A stretch of DNA of 64,000 bases from CAMCTV01 sp964420985 (GCA_964420985.1 CAYQUT010000007.1:43108-107107); one strand, 5' to 3'; positions 15,749 through 24,425 are shown, counted from the first letter of the stretch. The notes: generated by a model from the sequence alone, not told the origin. Translations and numbers: made by a program.

Positions 15749-18400
15749 ATGACCAAAAGAATCCACGCAGTACCTATTGCATTCATCGTCATGATGATTG
15801 TTCTTTGGTCGTGCACCAATAAAAAAGACGGCGTAGCCTACAGAGCTTACCACAATACCACCGCTCATTACAACGGTCACTTCAATGCTGATCAAGCCAT
15901 GCTGCAGGCCGAAACTAAAATTAGAGCCAACACCATAGAAGATTTTGACAGCATCCTTTCTGTTATTGCTTTGGGAAGCCCAGAGGGAGGGCAAGCAGCA
16001 TTGGAGGACCTTGAAAGGGTAATCACCAAATCGGAAAAGGTGATTAAAAAACACACCATCACTGGAGAGCAAAAGAAGAGCATTAAAAAACCATACTTCA
16101 ACAAGTGGATTGATGAGAATTACATTCTTCTTGGAAAAGCCCATTACTACAAAAAGGAATACGATGTTGCCGAAAAACTATTTCAATTTGTTTACAAAAA
16201 ATATACAGATCCCAATGCCATAGCCATGGGAGCAGCATGGCTTTCCATCAGCCTCATGACACAAGAGGAGTACAGTAAAGCCATTCAGATTTTGTCCAAA
16301 GAGGAATTGAATCCCACAGCCCTTGAGCCCAAAACCAAAGTATTTTACCATTCAACATTGGCTGAGCTTTACATCAAAACAAAAAAATGGGATAAAGCCA
16401 AGGACCAACTCAACAACGCGCTGGCCGCCACCAAGAAGAAAAAGGATAAAGCCCGTCTGTATTTTGTTTTGGGGCAAGTATATGAGCATTTGGAGGAGTA
16501 CAGCAGTGCTCAGAATCAATACCTAAAAACACTGGATTCTAAACCCAACCCAGAATTAGAGTTTCAGGCTAAAATGAAAAAAGCGCTCAATGCCATTCGC
16601 AATGGATCCAGTGCCTTGATTGCCCGACAAGAATTGCTTGAAATGTTGGATAACACCAAATACAGTGATTACAAAGATCAAATTTATTTCACCCTTGCCC
16701 TCATGGAACAAGAACAAGGAAATGAAGCAGAGGCCAAGAAATTGTACAATAAGTCAATACGATCAAGCAAAAAGAACAAAAAACAAAAGGGTAAGTCTTT
16801 TCTGAACTTGGCTGATTTGCATTTTGATGATCAAGAATATGTTTCGGCTCAAAGCGCCTACGATAGTACCCAAAAATTATTGGATCCCAAACATCCAAGG
16901 ATGGAAGAGGTCAAAGGAAGAGCCAAGAGTTTGACGGAATTGGTTGGTTACCTTAATGCCATTGAAAACGCGGACAGTCTTTCAAAAATCTGCGCAATGG
17001 ATCCTCCTGCGCAATTGAATGAAATGAAAAAAGTGCGTGAGATCCTCATTGCCAAAGAGGTTGCTAAGCGCGCTGAAGAAGCCCGATTGGCTGCAGAAAG
17101 GCAGGCAGAAGCGTTGGCCAATAGTATCCCGGGAGGATTTTGGTGTTACAATAAAGAACAACGCACCAAAGGATATGAAGAATTTATCTCTTACTGGGAT
17201 GATCGTCCTTTAAAAGACAATTGGAGACTGAATAGCAAATTGGCCCAAATGAATGACATCCCTGATGAACGACCCAGCTCGGCTTCAGAAGGAACAGAAA
17301 GCACAGACAACAGCGTTGAAAAAAGTGTGGCCTCTGCGGATGATTTGTGGCTGACATTGCCGTGCAAAGATGAAAAAGCCATGAAAGCTTTGATGGTGGG
17401 CAGAGAGGAAGGTTATTACAAAGCGGGATTGGTGTACAAAGAAGATTTGAATGATCCCTCAAGCGCCATTCAGATTTGGGAAAAATCTATCAGTGCCTTA
17501 AAAGACAACGACTACACTCCCCTGACTTATTATCAGATATACCGCACCTATTGGAACATTGAACAGCTGGGCACGGCAAAAATAAAATCTTGTCCTACTT
17601 GTAATTCCGCCTATTGGGGAAATCAGATCAAGCAAAAATATCCAGGATCAGAATGGGCTCGATTTGTCGAAGATCCCAATGCGAAAGATGAGAATGAAGT
17701 CAAAAAGGCCAACGAGCTAGCTGGATATGAAGAAGTGTATCAATTGTACGCCAGACGATATTACCCCGAGGCTATGACGGCATGCAACAAAGTATTGAGA
17801 GAAGATTCCACCAATCATTTGATTTGCAAATACAAAATCTTAAGAGCCGTTTGTGTTGGATATGTAGACGCCATGGCAGGATTGAGTGATCAGTACCAAG
17901 CAGCACTAAAAGAAGTTATTCAAGATTGTCCTGGATCACCTGAGGCAGAAAAAGCCCAAGAGCTTTTGATTCCCTTTGCACCAAAGACCGAAAAAACAAC
18001 CGAAGCAACACCTGCACCAACTCCAGAAGTTACTTTCCAATTTGATGAAAATGCAGAGCATTACTTTGCCATTGAAATTCCATTGAGCACCCCTAATATC
18101 AATGTTTTCAAAGCCATCATGGCCGACTATACCAATAAATTTTATGCCTCCAATAAATTAACCGTCACGGGAAATATGCTCAACCCTGAGACACAATTGC
18201 TCATGACCAAAAGTTTCAAAAAACTAACTGACGCTCAAGATTTTATGAGTACCTTCGCATTGAACACCAATGAGGTGAAAGAAATTCATGAAAAACAATT
18301 CCAGTATTTCTTAATTTCCAAACAGAATTATGTTCAGTTGTTTAAGATTAAAAGTCTAGACAGTTACAAGAAGTTTTACCAAGAAAATTATCCGAAATAA
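15749..18400 (+). CDS. sprE: T9SS periplasmic lipoprotein SprE/PorW
   Basis: An 883-residue lipoprotein: signal peptide with lipobox IVLWSC (Cys22), then the family's diagnostic AYHNTTAHYNGHFNADQ. Residues about 110-400 are TPR helices (YKKEYDVAEKLFQFVYKKY, ALAATKKKKDKARLYFVLG). An Ala/Glu-rich linker and a further TPR-rich part follow. SprE/PorW is needed for type IX secretion and gliding in Flavobacterium and Porphyromonas. Length fits SprE (about 870). It is followed 1 bp later by a bactofilin and then an AtpZ gene, an arrangement I recall from other Bacteroidota. It would serve the large secreted proteins elsewhere in this window. Confidence 0.88.
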   Translation: MTKRIHAVPIAFIVMMIVLWSCTNKKDGVAYRAYHNTTAHYNGHFNADQAMLQAETKIRANTIEDFDSILSVIALGSPEGGQAALEDLERVITKSEKVIKKHTITGEQKKSIKKPYFNKWIDENYILLGKAHYYKKEYDVAEKLFQFVYKKYTDPNAIAMGAAWLSISLMTQEEYSKAIQILSKEELNPTALEPKTKVFYHSTLAELYIKTKKWDKAKDQLNNALAATKKKKDKARLYFVLGQVYEHLEEYSSAQNQYLKTLDSKPNPELEFQAKMKKALNAIRNGSSALIARQELLEMLDNTKYSDYKDQIYFTLALMEQEQGNEAEAKKLYNKSIRSSKKNKKQKGKSFLNLADLHFDDQEYVSAQSAYDSTQKLLDPKHPRMEEVKGRAKSLTELVGYLNAIENADSLSKICAMDPPAQLNEMKKVREILIAKEVAKRAEEARLAAERQAEALANSIPGGFWCYNKEQRTKGYEEFISYWDDRPLKDNWRLNSKLAQMNDIPDERPSSASEGTESTDNSVEKSVASADDLWLTLPCKDEKAMKALMVGREEGYYKAGLVYKEDLNDPSSAIQIWEKSISALKDNDYTPLTYYQIYRTYWNIEQLGTAKIKSCPTCNSAYWGNQIKQKYPGSEWARFVEDPNAKDENEVKKANELAGYEEVYQLYARRYYPEAMTACNKVLREDSTNHLICKYKILRAVCVGYVDAMAGLSDQYQAALKEVIQDCPGSPEAEKAQELLIPFAPKTEKTTEATPAPTPEVTFQFDENAEHYFAIEIPLSTPNINVFKAIMADYTNKFYASNKLTVTGNMLNPETQLLMTKSFKKLTDAQDFMSTFALNTNEVKEIHEKQFQYFLISKQNYVQLFKIKSLDSYKKFYQENYPK

Positions 18401-18401
18401 A

Positions 18402-18803
18402 ATGAAAATGTCAAGAACCCCTGAGAATACCGTGGATACTTCTATCAACCGTATTGTAGAAGGAACATCCATTAAAGGTGATATCAAATGTGAAAGCAAC
18501 ATCAGAATAGATGGAATTTTTGTTGGCGATTTAATTACAAAAGGTCGTCTTGTTGTAGGACCAAATGGTAAGATAGAAGGTAATGTCACTTGTCAAAACG
18601 CAGAGCTAGAAGGACAAATCAAAGGTAAAATTCAAGTGCAGCAATTGTTGACTTTAAAATCAACGGCCAAAGTAGATGGAGATATGGTGACAGACAAATT
18701 GGCCATTGAACCAGGTGCTACCTTCTCTGGAAACTGCAGTATGGGAAATAAAATAAAGGACATCAAGATTGATGCTCCACAAGATGCCAAAGCAGCGGTA
18801 TAA
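18402..18803 (+). CDS. Bactofilin (polymer-forming cytoskeletal protein)
   Basis: A 133-residue protein whose central part (about 20-105) is a beta-helix with regular hydrophobic rungs: VEGTSIKGDIKCESNIRIDG, then VGPNGKIEGNVTCQNAELEG. This is the bactofilin fold (DUF583). Bactofilins polymerise without nucleotide and scaffold cell-wall or envelope machinery. Its gene starts 1 bp after the sprE stop and overlaps the atpZ start by 20 bp, so it belongs to the sprE operon. A link to the LytM protein across the divergent promoter is possible, since bactofilins often work with M23 proteins. Confidence 0.9.
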   Translation: MKMSRTPENTVDTSINRIVEGTSIKGDIKCESNIRIDGIFVGDLITKGRLVVGPNGKIEGNVTCQNAELEGQIKGKIQVQQLLTLKSTAKVDGDMVTDKLAIEPGATFSGNCSMGNKIKDIKIDAPQDAKAAV

Positions 18804-18984
18804 TCATTCCTTTCTCAAATACGCCGGAATGGCCAGTCAAATGGCCATCATCATCTTGGTGTTTGTAGGGCTTGGTCGCTACCTAGATGGCGCTGAAGGA
18901 AAAGCGTACACCCTTACCGGATCCATTGTCGGCGTGTGCCTGTCCCTTTATTCAATCATCAAATCACTTCTGAGACAACCATGA
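18784..18984 (+). CDS. atpZ: AtpZ/AtpI-family small membrane protein
   Basis: A 66-residue protein with two membrane helices: FLKYAGMASQMAIIILVFVG, a GRYLDG turn, then TLTGSIVGVCLSLYSIIKSL. This is the AtpZ/AtpI pattern, which assists F-type ATP synthase assembly or cation supply. I used ATG 18784; ATG 18772 is also possible. It overlaps the bactofilin 3' end by 20 bp. In many Bacteroidota the ATP synthase genes follow, but here they do not. Confidence 0.8.
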   Translation: MPKQRYNHSFLKYAGMASQMAIIILVFVGLGRYLDGAEGKAYTLTGSIVGVCLSLYSIIKSLLRQP

Positions 18985-19352
18985 CCATCAAACCCATCAC
19001 TGGAATTTATTTCACACTTCTCCTAACGGGTCTCGTTTTTTCCAATGAATCTCTTCATTGGATGTCCTTTGACGTGCAGTGGGCACTCATTGGATACATC
19101 GGTATTTTTGGAGCAATTACCTGGTTCTTTTCAAAAAGTATGACGCAAGCCAAATCAGGAAAGGTCTGGATCAATCAATTCTTGGCCTCCATTGCCATAA
19201 AAATGTTCACGACATTGTCATATTTGACCATTTTCTTATACCTCAATAAAGATTGGGAAACAGGGCAGAAACTTCAATTGGCCATTGGTGCATTTGTGGT
19301 TTACATCCTTTACACCATTCTTCTTGCTGCCAATAAACCTAGCGCAGAATAA
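18981..19352 (+). CDS. Small four-helix membrane protein downstream of atpZ
   Basis: A 123-residue protein starting MTIKPITGIYF at an ATG that overlaps the atpZ stop (ATGA). It has four predicted helices (about 7-24, 33-50, 67-88, 97-116) and few charged residues. I do not recognise a domain. In other Bacteroidota a similar small membrane protein sits between atpZ and atpB, so a role in ATP synthase biogenesis is a reasonable guess. Its last 14 bases overlap the convergent VanZ gene. Confidence 0.66.
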   Translation: MTIKPITGIYFTLLLTGLVFSNESLHWMSFDVQWALIGYIGIFGAITWFFSKSMTQAKSGKVWINQFLASIAIKMFTTLSYLTIFLYLNKDWETGQKLQLAIGAFVVYILYTILLAANKPSAE

Positions 19353-19698
19353 TTTTTTTTCTCATTCGCAGCACCACCATAACTGCAGCTGCATCAAATA
19401 AAAGATCCAATAATTCGCCGGAACGATAAACGGTCAGTGCTGTTTGGAAAATCTCTAATAAAACAGCATAGCCCACCAAGGCCACAAAAAGTTTTGTATT
19501 GCTCGGTGTATTGCGCCATGGAAATAGCAACCAAAGAAATGTAAGGCCACCAAATAAAAGGAAATGTACTAATTTGTCCAACCCAATCACATCAGTCCAA
19601 CTCCAAACATCCTGAACAGGGACATGCACCAAGTGCAACAACAAAACAAAAAAGGTTGCTACTGGAGCAACCTTATTATTTCTCAATAATGAAAACAT
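19339..19698 (-). CDS. VanZ-like family membrane protein
   Basis: A 119-residue membrane protein with four helices. The segment GLDKLVHFLLFGGLTFLW and the later GYAVLLEIFQTAL ... SGELLDLLFDAAAV match the VanZ signature (DKxxHFxxFxxL ... E..Q....R..D..D...N). VanZ confers low-level teicoplanin resistance in enterococci, but most homologues have no known role. It follows gcvH by 3 bp on the same strand; this linkage is common in Bacteroidota. Confidence 0.84.
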   Translation of the reverse strand: MFSLLRNNKVAPVATFFVLLLHLVHVPVQDVWSWTDVIGLDKLVHFLLFGGLTFLWLLFPWRNTPSNTKLFVALVGYAVLLEIFQTALTVYRSGELLDLLFDAAAVMVVLRMRKKIILR

Positions 19699-19701
19699 CT
19701 C

Positions 19702-20076
19702 TTACAATGAAGCCTCATAAGCGGCAGCATCCATCAAGCTGCTTAAGTCCGCTCCAGCATCCAATTTTACCTTGATCATCCAACCTTCACCGTAGGGGTC
19801 TTCATTTACCAAAGCGGGATTGGCTTCCAATGCTGCGTTCACCTCCAAAACAGTACCTTTGACAGGCATAAACAAATCAGAAACCGTTTTAACGGCCTCT
19901 ACTGTTCCAAACACTGCATGCTCATCCAAAGACTCGCCTTGGGTTTCTATTTCAACAAATACAATATCACCCAATTCACCTTGTGCAAAAGCGGTGATTC
20001 CTACTGTTGCTACATCACCGTCGATACGCACCCACTCGTGGTCTTTGGTGTACTTTAATTCTGCTGGATAGTTCAT
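19702..20076 (-). CDS. gcvH: Glycine cleavage system H protein
   Basis: A 124-residue lipoyl carrier of the glycine cleavage complex, shuttling the aminomethyl group from P to T protein. The start MNPxELKYTKDHEW-like MNYPAELKYTKDHEWV is conserved, and the lipoylated lysine is K63 in GTVEAVKTVSDL. An upstream in-frame extension (to 20163) is rejected because H proteins start at this point. The VanZ gene follows at 3 bp. gcvP and gcvT are not in the window. Confidence 0.94.
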   Translation of the reverse strand: MNYPAELKYTKDHEWVRIDGDVATVGITAFAQGELGDIVFVEIETQGESLDEHAVFGTVEAVKTVSDLFMPVKGTVLEVNAALEANPALVNEDPYGEGWMIKVKLDAGADLSSLMDAAAYEASL

Positions 20077-20108
20077 AAAATTTTTCGTGTGGGGTAAAAA
20101 TAGGACAT

Positions 20109-20116
20109 TATCTTCG
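20109..20116 (+). promoter_or_regulatory. -7-like element TATCTTCG of the TauE gene
   Basis: One mismatch to TAnnTTTG, 27 bases before ATG 20144, and divergent from gcvH. Confidence 0.35.
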
Positions 20117-20143
20117 AACTCACTGCGAATACCGCAAAAAATC

Positions 20144-20587
20144 ATGAATTCAATTTCGAACAATCAAATGAGCTTTACTACACTTTTGTTATTGGCCCTG
20201 ATTGGCCTTTTGGCTGGTATCATCAGCGGTTTTGTGGGTATTGGTGGCGGAATGATAATGGTTCCTGCCATGATTTATTTCTTTCAATACAACCAATTTC
20301 AAGCACAGGGCACTAGCCTTGCGGTGCTGATGATGCCCGTTGGTATTTTTGCGGTGATGAATTATCACCAGGCCGGACACATTCAATTCATTCCTGTGTT
20401 TGCCATTGCCCTCGGGTTTGTTGTAGGCGCCTTTTTGGGAAGCAAATGGGTTTTGGGCATGGATATCCAAAAAGTAAAATTGGTATTTGGACTTTTTATG
20501 TTGCTCATGTCGGTCAAAATCTCATGGGATGCCTATTCCAAAATAAAGTCTCCTTCTGAGATTACAGAAACAAAAAAGGGGGTCTAA
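20144..20587 (+). CDS. TauE/SafE-family permease, short form
   Basis: A 147-residue inner-membrane protein with four helices. LAGIISGFVGIGGGMIMVPAMIYF is the TauE/SafE N-terminal signature, and AIALGFVVGAFLGSKWVLGM is the matching second part. Full-length members have about 250 residues and eight helices; half-length forms such as this occur in Bacteroidota and could dimerise. Proposed substrates in the family are sulfite and organosulfonates, not proven here. ATG 20168 is an alternative start. Its stop codon lies in the loop of a strong terminator. Confidence 0.8.
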   Translation: MNSISNNQMSFTTLLLLALIGLLAGIISGFVGIGGGMIMVPAMIYFFQYNQFQAQGTSLAVLMMPVGIFAVMNYHQAGHIQFIPVFAIALGFVVGAFLGSKWVLGMDIQKVKLVFGLFMLLMSVKISWDAYSKIKSPSEITETKKGV

Positions 20588-20599
20588 TGACCCCCTTTT
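20574..20599. terminator. Bidirectional terminator between TauE and HTH genes
   Basis: A perfect 11-bp stem AAAAGGGGGTC / GACCCCCTTTT with loop TAAT. A-run and T-run flanks make it work on both strands. The TauE stop codon TAA is in the loop, so the hairpin overlaps the coding end. Confidence 0.88.
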
Positions 20600-20615
20600 C
20601 ATATTCTAAAGCAAA

Positions 20616-20975
20616 TTACTTTTTACCTTTTTTAGCCACTTTCTTCGCAGGCTTAGCAGCAGGTTTGGCCACTTTTTTTGCTGGTTTAGCAGCTGGCTTT
20701 GCAGCCTTCTTAGCTGGCTTTGCTTTCTTTGGTTCTTCTTTAACCTCGATAGCACTATCCAACAATTTTGATGAACTGATGTTGAACACTTGAGCAATTT
20801 TCTCTAAGGTCAACAAGGTGATGTTACGACCTCTTTCAATGCGGTAAGCATTGGACTTGTCCAATCCTACTACATCGCCAAATACCTCTAAGGTCATTTT
20901 TTTCTTCTTGCGAAGAGCGCGGATACCAGCTCCGATAGAAGCCAAGTATGCCTTTTCATTAAATTTTTGAGCCAT
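20616..20975 (-). CDS. XRE-family HTH protein with lysine/alanine histone-H1-like tail
   Basis: A 119-residue protein. Residues about 12-70 form a Cro/CI-type HTH: SIGAGIRALRKKKKMTLEVF, VVGLDKSNAYRIERG, and LTLEKIAQVFNISSSKLL. Residues about 82-119 are almost only Lys, Ala, Pro and Val in AKPAKK-type repeats, like the C-terminal tail of histone H1 or of bacterial histone-like proteins. The tail should bind DNA non-specifically and may condense it. The DNA encoding it is internally repetitive (20619-20725), so length may vary between strains. Transcribed alone; a TATATTTG box lies upstream. Confidence 0.82.
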   Translation of the reverse strand: MAQKFNEKAYLASIGAGIRALRKKKKMTLEVFGDVVGLDKSNAYRIERGRNITLLTLEKIAQVFNISSSKLLDSAIEVKEEPKKAKPAKKAAKPAAKPAKKVAKPAAKPAKKVAKKGKK

Positions 20976-21003
20976 TTTGTTTTTTGTTTTCGGTTACAAC
21001 AAG

Positions 21004-21011
21004 CAAATATA
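21004..21011 (-). promoter_or_regulatory. -7 element TATATTTG of the HTH/histone-tail gene
   Basis: An exact TAnnTTTG on the minus strand, 28 bases before ATG 20975, predicting a leader of about 24 nt. Confidence 0.48.
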
Positions 21012-21033
21012 TAAATATTTCATTATGTTACAA

Positions 21034-22464
21034 CTATTTTTCCCATTTGTCCACGGCCACTGTGGCTACTGCATTACCAATTACATTGGTGGCTGAACGA
21101 CCCATATCTAACAAATGATCTACTCCCAAAAGCAGCACCAACCCTGCCTCCGGAATTCCAAAACTTGCTACAGTTCCTGCAATCACCACCAATGATGCAC
21201 GAGGAACTCCAGCAATCCCTTTACTGGTAATCATTAAAGTCAACAGCATGGTCACTTGGTCACCCAATGATAATTCTATTCCATAGGCCTGCGCAATGAA
21301 TAAACTAGCAAACGTCATGTACATCATGCTTCCATCCAAATTAAATGAATATCCCAGAGGCAATACAAAACTTACAATTCTATTTCGACATCCAAACCGC
21401 TCCAACTGTTCCAACATTTTAGGATACGCCGCCTCACTGGAAGCAGTAGAAAAAGCCAACAACAAAGGTTGTTTCAAATGACCTAGCAATATTTTTATTC
21501 TTGACTTTAATAACAACCAACCTACTCCTATTAAAATGAGCCACAACAGGGCTAGTCCAGAATAAAACTCTCCGATAAAGGTGGCATAAGTCGCTAAAAC
21601 ACCTACTCCTTTTTTGGCGATTATCGCTGTGATGGCTGCAAAAACGGCAAATGGCGCAACATACATCACAAATGTGGTGATCTTGAGCATAACGTGACCA
21701 ATGGCGTCCATGGCCTTAATAAGCCCATCCGCCTTCTCTCCCATAGAAGCGGCACCAACACCAAATAACAATGCAAAGATGACGATTTGTAAAATCTCAT
21801 TCTTGGCCATTGCATCCATCACACTGGATGGGAAAATATGAGTGACAAAACCTTTCAGCGTTATTGCCTGATGTTCCAAACCAATACTCGCAGATTGATC
21901 CGGCATCTCCAACTGAAGTTGATGACCTGGCTGGTATAAGTTCACCAAAACGGCACCCAAAGCCAATGATATCAAAGAGGCAGAGAAAAACCAAAGCAAA
22001 GTCTTTCCTCCAATACGTCCCACTGCCTTTAGATCACCCAACTTAGCCACTCCAGCAACCAATGTGGCAAATACCAACGGGGCAATAATCATTTTAATCA
22101 ACCGCAAAAAGACCTCGGTAAAAATGCTCAATATCTCCAGTATCTGAGCCAACGTGTTATCCATCTTTGAATCCCTGTTGGCACTAGATACGACAACCTC
22201 TTTTAAATCTACCTTTTTTTCATTGGCCCATTTGAGCGCAGCATCATACTTCTGTTCAGGACTTAATGAGGAATCTTTGGCAATGGTTTTTAAATCAATG
22301 CCAGAAACTCCATTGGATTCTTTTGCTTGTTGGGCAATTTTTTCCCAAGCTTCTGCCTTGGATAAAGACGGAGTAGGCGGGTAAGAAACGTTTAACCAGG
22401 CTCCAAACGCAATTCCTAAAATTAGTGCGATGAAGATCCATTGGGTAAGATTAAGCTTTTTCAT
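21034..22464 (-). CDS. Dicarboxylate/amino acid:cation symporter (DAACS family)
   Basis: A 476-residue inner-membrane Na+ or H+ symporter. The family signatures are present: the serine-rich reentrant loop AFSTASSEAAYPKMLEQLE, the NxDGT-like FNLDGSMMYMTFAS, and the second hairpin ITSKGIAGVPRASLVVIAGT. Substrates are C4-dicarboxylates or acidic amino acids. Unusual is a hydrophilic insert of about 80 residues between the first two helices (SYPPTPSLSKAEAWEK ... SKMDNTLAQIL), which makes it longer than GltP (about 437). The start is ATG 22464; a TTG four codons upstream is less likely. It is 29 bp downstream of the purF-like gene. Confidence 0.9.
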   Translation of the reverse strand: MKKLNLTQWIFIALILGIAFGAWLNVSYPPTPSLSKAEAWEKIAQQAKESNGVSGIDLKTIAKDSSLSPEQKYDAALKWANEKKVDLKEVVVSSANRDSKMDNTLAQILEILSIFTEVFLRLIKMIIAPLVFATLVAGVAKLGDLKAVGRIGGKTLLWFFSASLISLALGAVLVNLYQPGHQLQLEMPDQSASIGLEHQAITLKGFVTHIFPSSVMDAMAKNEILQIVIFALLFGVGAASMGEKADGLIKAMDAIGHVMLKITTFVMYVAPFAVFAAITAIIAKKGVGVLATYATFIGEFYSGLALLWLILIGVGWLLLKSRIKILLGHLKQPLLLAFSTASSEAAYPKMLEQLERFGCRNRIVSFVLPLGYSFNLDGSMMYMTFASLFIAQAYGIELSLGDQVTMLLTLMITSKGIAGVPRASLVVIAGTVASFGIPEAGLVLLLGVDHLLDMGRSATNVIGNAVATVAVDKWEK

Positions 22465-22493
22465 CAGGGGATTCAATATCCCACGAATATAAG

Positions 22494-24395
22494 TTAATAT
22501 GCCCGCTGGTTGCGCCCTTCCATGTAATTTATAAAGGCTTGATTCACTACTTTATTTCCTCCGGGAGTGGGGTAATTTCCAGTAAAATACCAATCCCCTT
22601 GGTGATTAGGACATGCCTGGTGCAACCCTTCAATGCGCTGGTATATGATTTTTACTTTTGCCTTTAGGTCAGATGGCGTCAACAATTCCGCTATTTTATC
22701 ATTGATTTCTTCAACGGTAAATGGTTCATATACTTCTTTCACGTAATTCTTGACATGCTCTTTGGGCATTTCTTTTTGATCCAAACATTTGCGGTAAACC
22801 ACATCCATGATGTGCATTGTCCCCCGTTCCTTGTGCAATGCCACACAAGCTTGAAAGGCAATGAAATCGCCCATCTTGGCCATGTCTATGCCATAACAAT
22901 CAGGATACCTTATCTGTGGCGCAGATGAGACGATGATGATTGTCTTTGGAGACAACCGGTCTAAAATCCGAAGAATGGATTTTTTCAGTGTCGTTCCTCT
23001 CACAATGGAATCATCAATCACCACCAAGTGATCTTGATTGGGTATCACTGCACCATGGGTAACATCATAAACAGAAGAGACCATTTCATCACGTGCAGAA
23101 TCTTGGGTGATAAACGTCCTGAGCTTGACGTCTTTAAGTGCTATTTTCTCAATGCGTGTCCGGGTAAGAATAATCTTCTCAATCTCCTCCTTAGAGAGGT
23201 TATTTCCTGCTTGAATTAACTTTTCTATTTTCTTCCGATTGTCCTCGTCCTCTAACTCTTTGATCATGCCATAAAAGGCAGTCTCTGCAGTATTGGGAAT
23301 AAAAGTAAAAACAGTATTGTCCATATCGTGCTCCACCGCCTCCAATATGGCAGGGACTACATTCCTTCCCAACTGCTGACGCTCCTTGTAAATATCCTTG
23401 TCATTGCCTTTGGAGAAATAAATACGTTCGAATGAGCAAGGCGTCTTTTCTTTTGGCTCTCTTATCTCTTTTAAGGATGTTTGACCATCCTTTTTAATGA
23501 TCAGACCATATCCTGCAGGGATTTCATTGATGTCGTCTGCATCAATGTAAAAGGCACTTTGAATGGGTGTCTTCTCACTGGCCACAACCACTATTTCCTC
23601 ATCTTCAAAATAAAAAGCTGGGCGAATTCCGTTGGGATCGCGCACCACAAAGGCGTCTCCGTGTCCAAACATTCCCGCCATAGCATAACCGCCATCCCAC
23701 TCTCTGGAAGCACGCGATAACACACGTTGAACATCCAAATGCTTGGCAATTAACTCGGAAATCTGCACATTGGAATAACCCTGAGACTTGAAGCGCTCAA
23801 ATAAAATCTGATTCTCCTCGTCCAAGAAATGACCAATTTTTTCCATGGCAGTGACGGTATCCGCTTTTTCCTTTGGATGCTGTCCCAACTCAACCAACAA
23901 AGAAAAAAGCTCATCTACATTGGTCAAATTAAAATTGCCCGCCAAAACCAAGTTCCGCGTCATCCAATTGTTCTGACGTAAAAACGGATGACAGTTCTCA
24001 ATGCTATTGCCACCAAAGGTCCCGTAGCGCAGGTGACCCAAAAAAACTTCTCCAGTAAAGGCAAAATTCTCTTTGAGATACTCACTGTCCTTAATCAACT
24101 CCGGATTGGTTTTTTCCAAATCCGAGAAACGCGCCATGACTTTTGAAAAAACGTCCCTGATGGGTTGTGCATCATTGCTTCTGATGCGACTGATGTACTT
24201 TTTTCCGGGATCAATATCCAGTTTGATGTTGGCCAAACCTGCACCGTCTTGTCCGCGGTGGTGTTGCTTTTGCATCAACAAATACATTTTGTTGAGGCCG
24301 TAAAATGCTGTTCCGTATTTCTCGGTGTAATGTTGAAGAGGCTTCTTCAATCGGAGGAGTGCGATACCGCACTCGTGCTTGATGGCATCACTCAT
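22494..24395 (-). CDS. purF: Amidophosphoribosyltransferase, long Bacteroidota form
   Basis: A 633-residue protein. The N-terminal glutaminase domain starts HECGIALLRL with the catalytic cysteine at about residue 9 (after propeptide removal or as internal Cys). The PRPP-binding loop is LVVIDDSIVRGTTL (near 456-470), characteristic of the type I PRTase of PurF. It would make 5-phosphoribosylamine, the first step of purine synthesis. E. coli PurF has about 505 residues; the extra ~130 lie in insertions and a C-terminal extension, a version I recall from Bacteroidota, where a standard PurF may also exist. Start ATG 24395 was chosen over an upstream GTG that the -7 box nearly touches. Confidence 0.85.
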   Translation of the reverse strand: MSDAIKHECGIALLRLKKPLQHYTEKYGTAFYGLNKMYLLMQKQHHRGQDGAGLANIKLDIDPGKKYISRIRSNDAQPIRDVFSKVMARFSDLEKTNPELIKDSEYLKENFAFTGEVFLGHLRYGTFGGNSIENCHPFLRQNNWMTRNLVLAGNFNLTNVDELFSLLVELGQHPKEKADTVTAMEKIGHFLDEENQILFERFKSQGYSNVQISELIAKHLDVQRVLSRASREWDGGYAMAGMFGHGDAFVVRDPNGIRPAFYFEDEEIVVVASEKTPIQSAFYIDADDINEIPAGYGLIIKKDGQTSLKEIREPKEKTPCSFERIYFSKGNDKDIYKERQQLGRNVVPAILEAVEHDMDNTVFTFIPNTAETAFYGMIKELEDEDNRKKIEKLIQAGNNLSKEEIEKIILTRTRIEKIALKDVKLRTFITQDSARDEMVSSVYDVTHGAVIPNQDHLVVIDDSIVRGTTLKKSILRILDRLSPKTIIIVSSAPQIRYPDCYGIDMAKMGDFIAFQACVALHKERGTMHIMDVVYRKCLDQKEMPKEHVKNYVKEVYEPFTVEEINDKIAELLTPSDLKAKVKIIYQRIEGLHQACPNHQGDWYFTGNYPTPGGNKVVNQAFINYMEGRNQRAY

Positions 24396-24417
24396 AGGGG
24401 AGTGTAAAATTTGCACG

Positions 24418-24425
24418 CAAAGATA
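24418..24425 (-). promoter_or_regulatory. -7 element TATCTTTG of the purF-like gene
   Basis: An exact TAnnTTTG on the minus strand, 22 bases before ATG 24395. It lies one base from a GTG, which argues against that GTG as a start. Confidence 0.48.

Noticed and set aside
20077..20163. N-terminal extension of gcvH
   Set aside because: H proteins begin at the MNYPAELKYT segment, and the extension has no signal or domain features.
20619..20725. Repeated DNA considered as a CRISPR-like or tandem array
   Set aside because: It is explained by the AKPAKK repeats of the HTH protein tail; no spacers exist.
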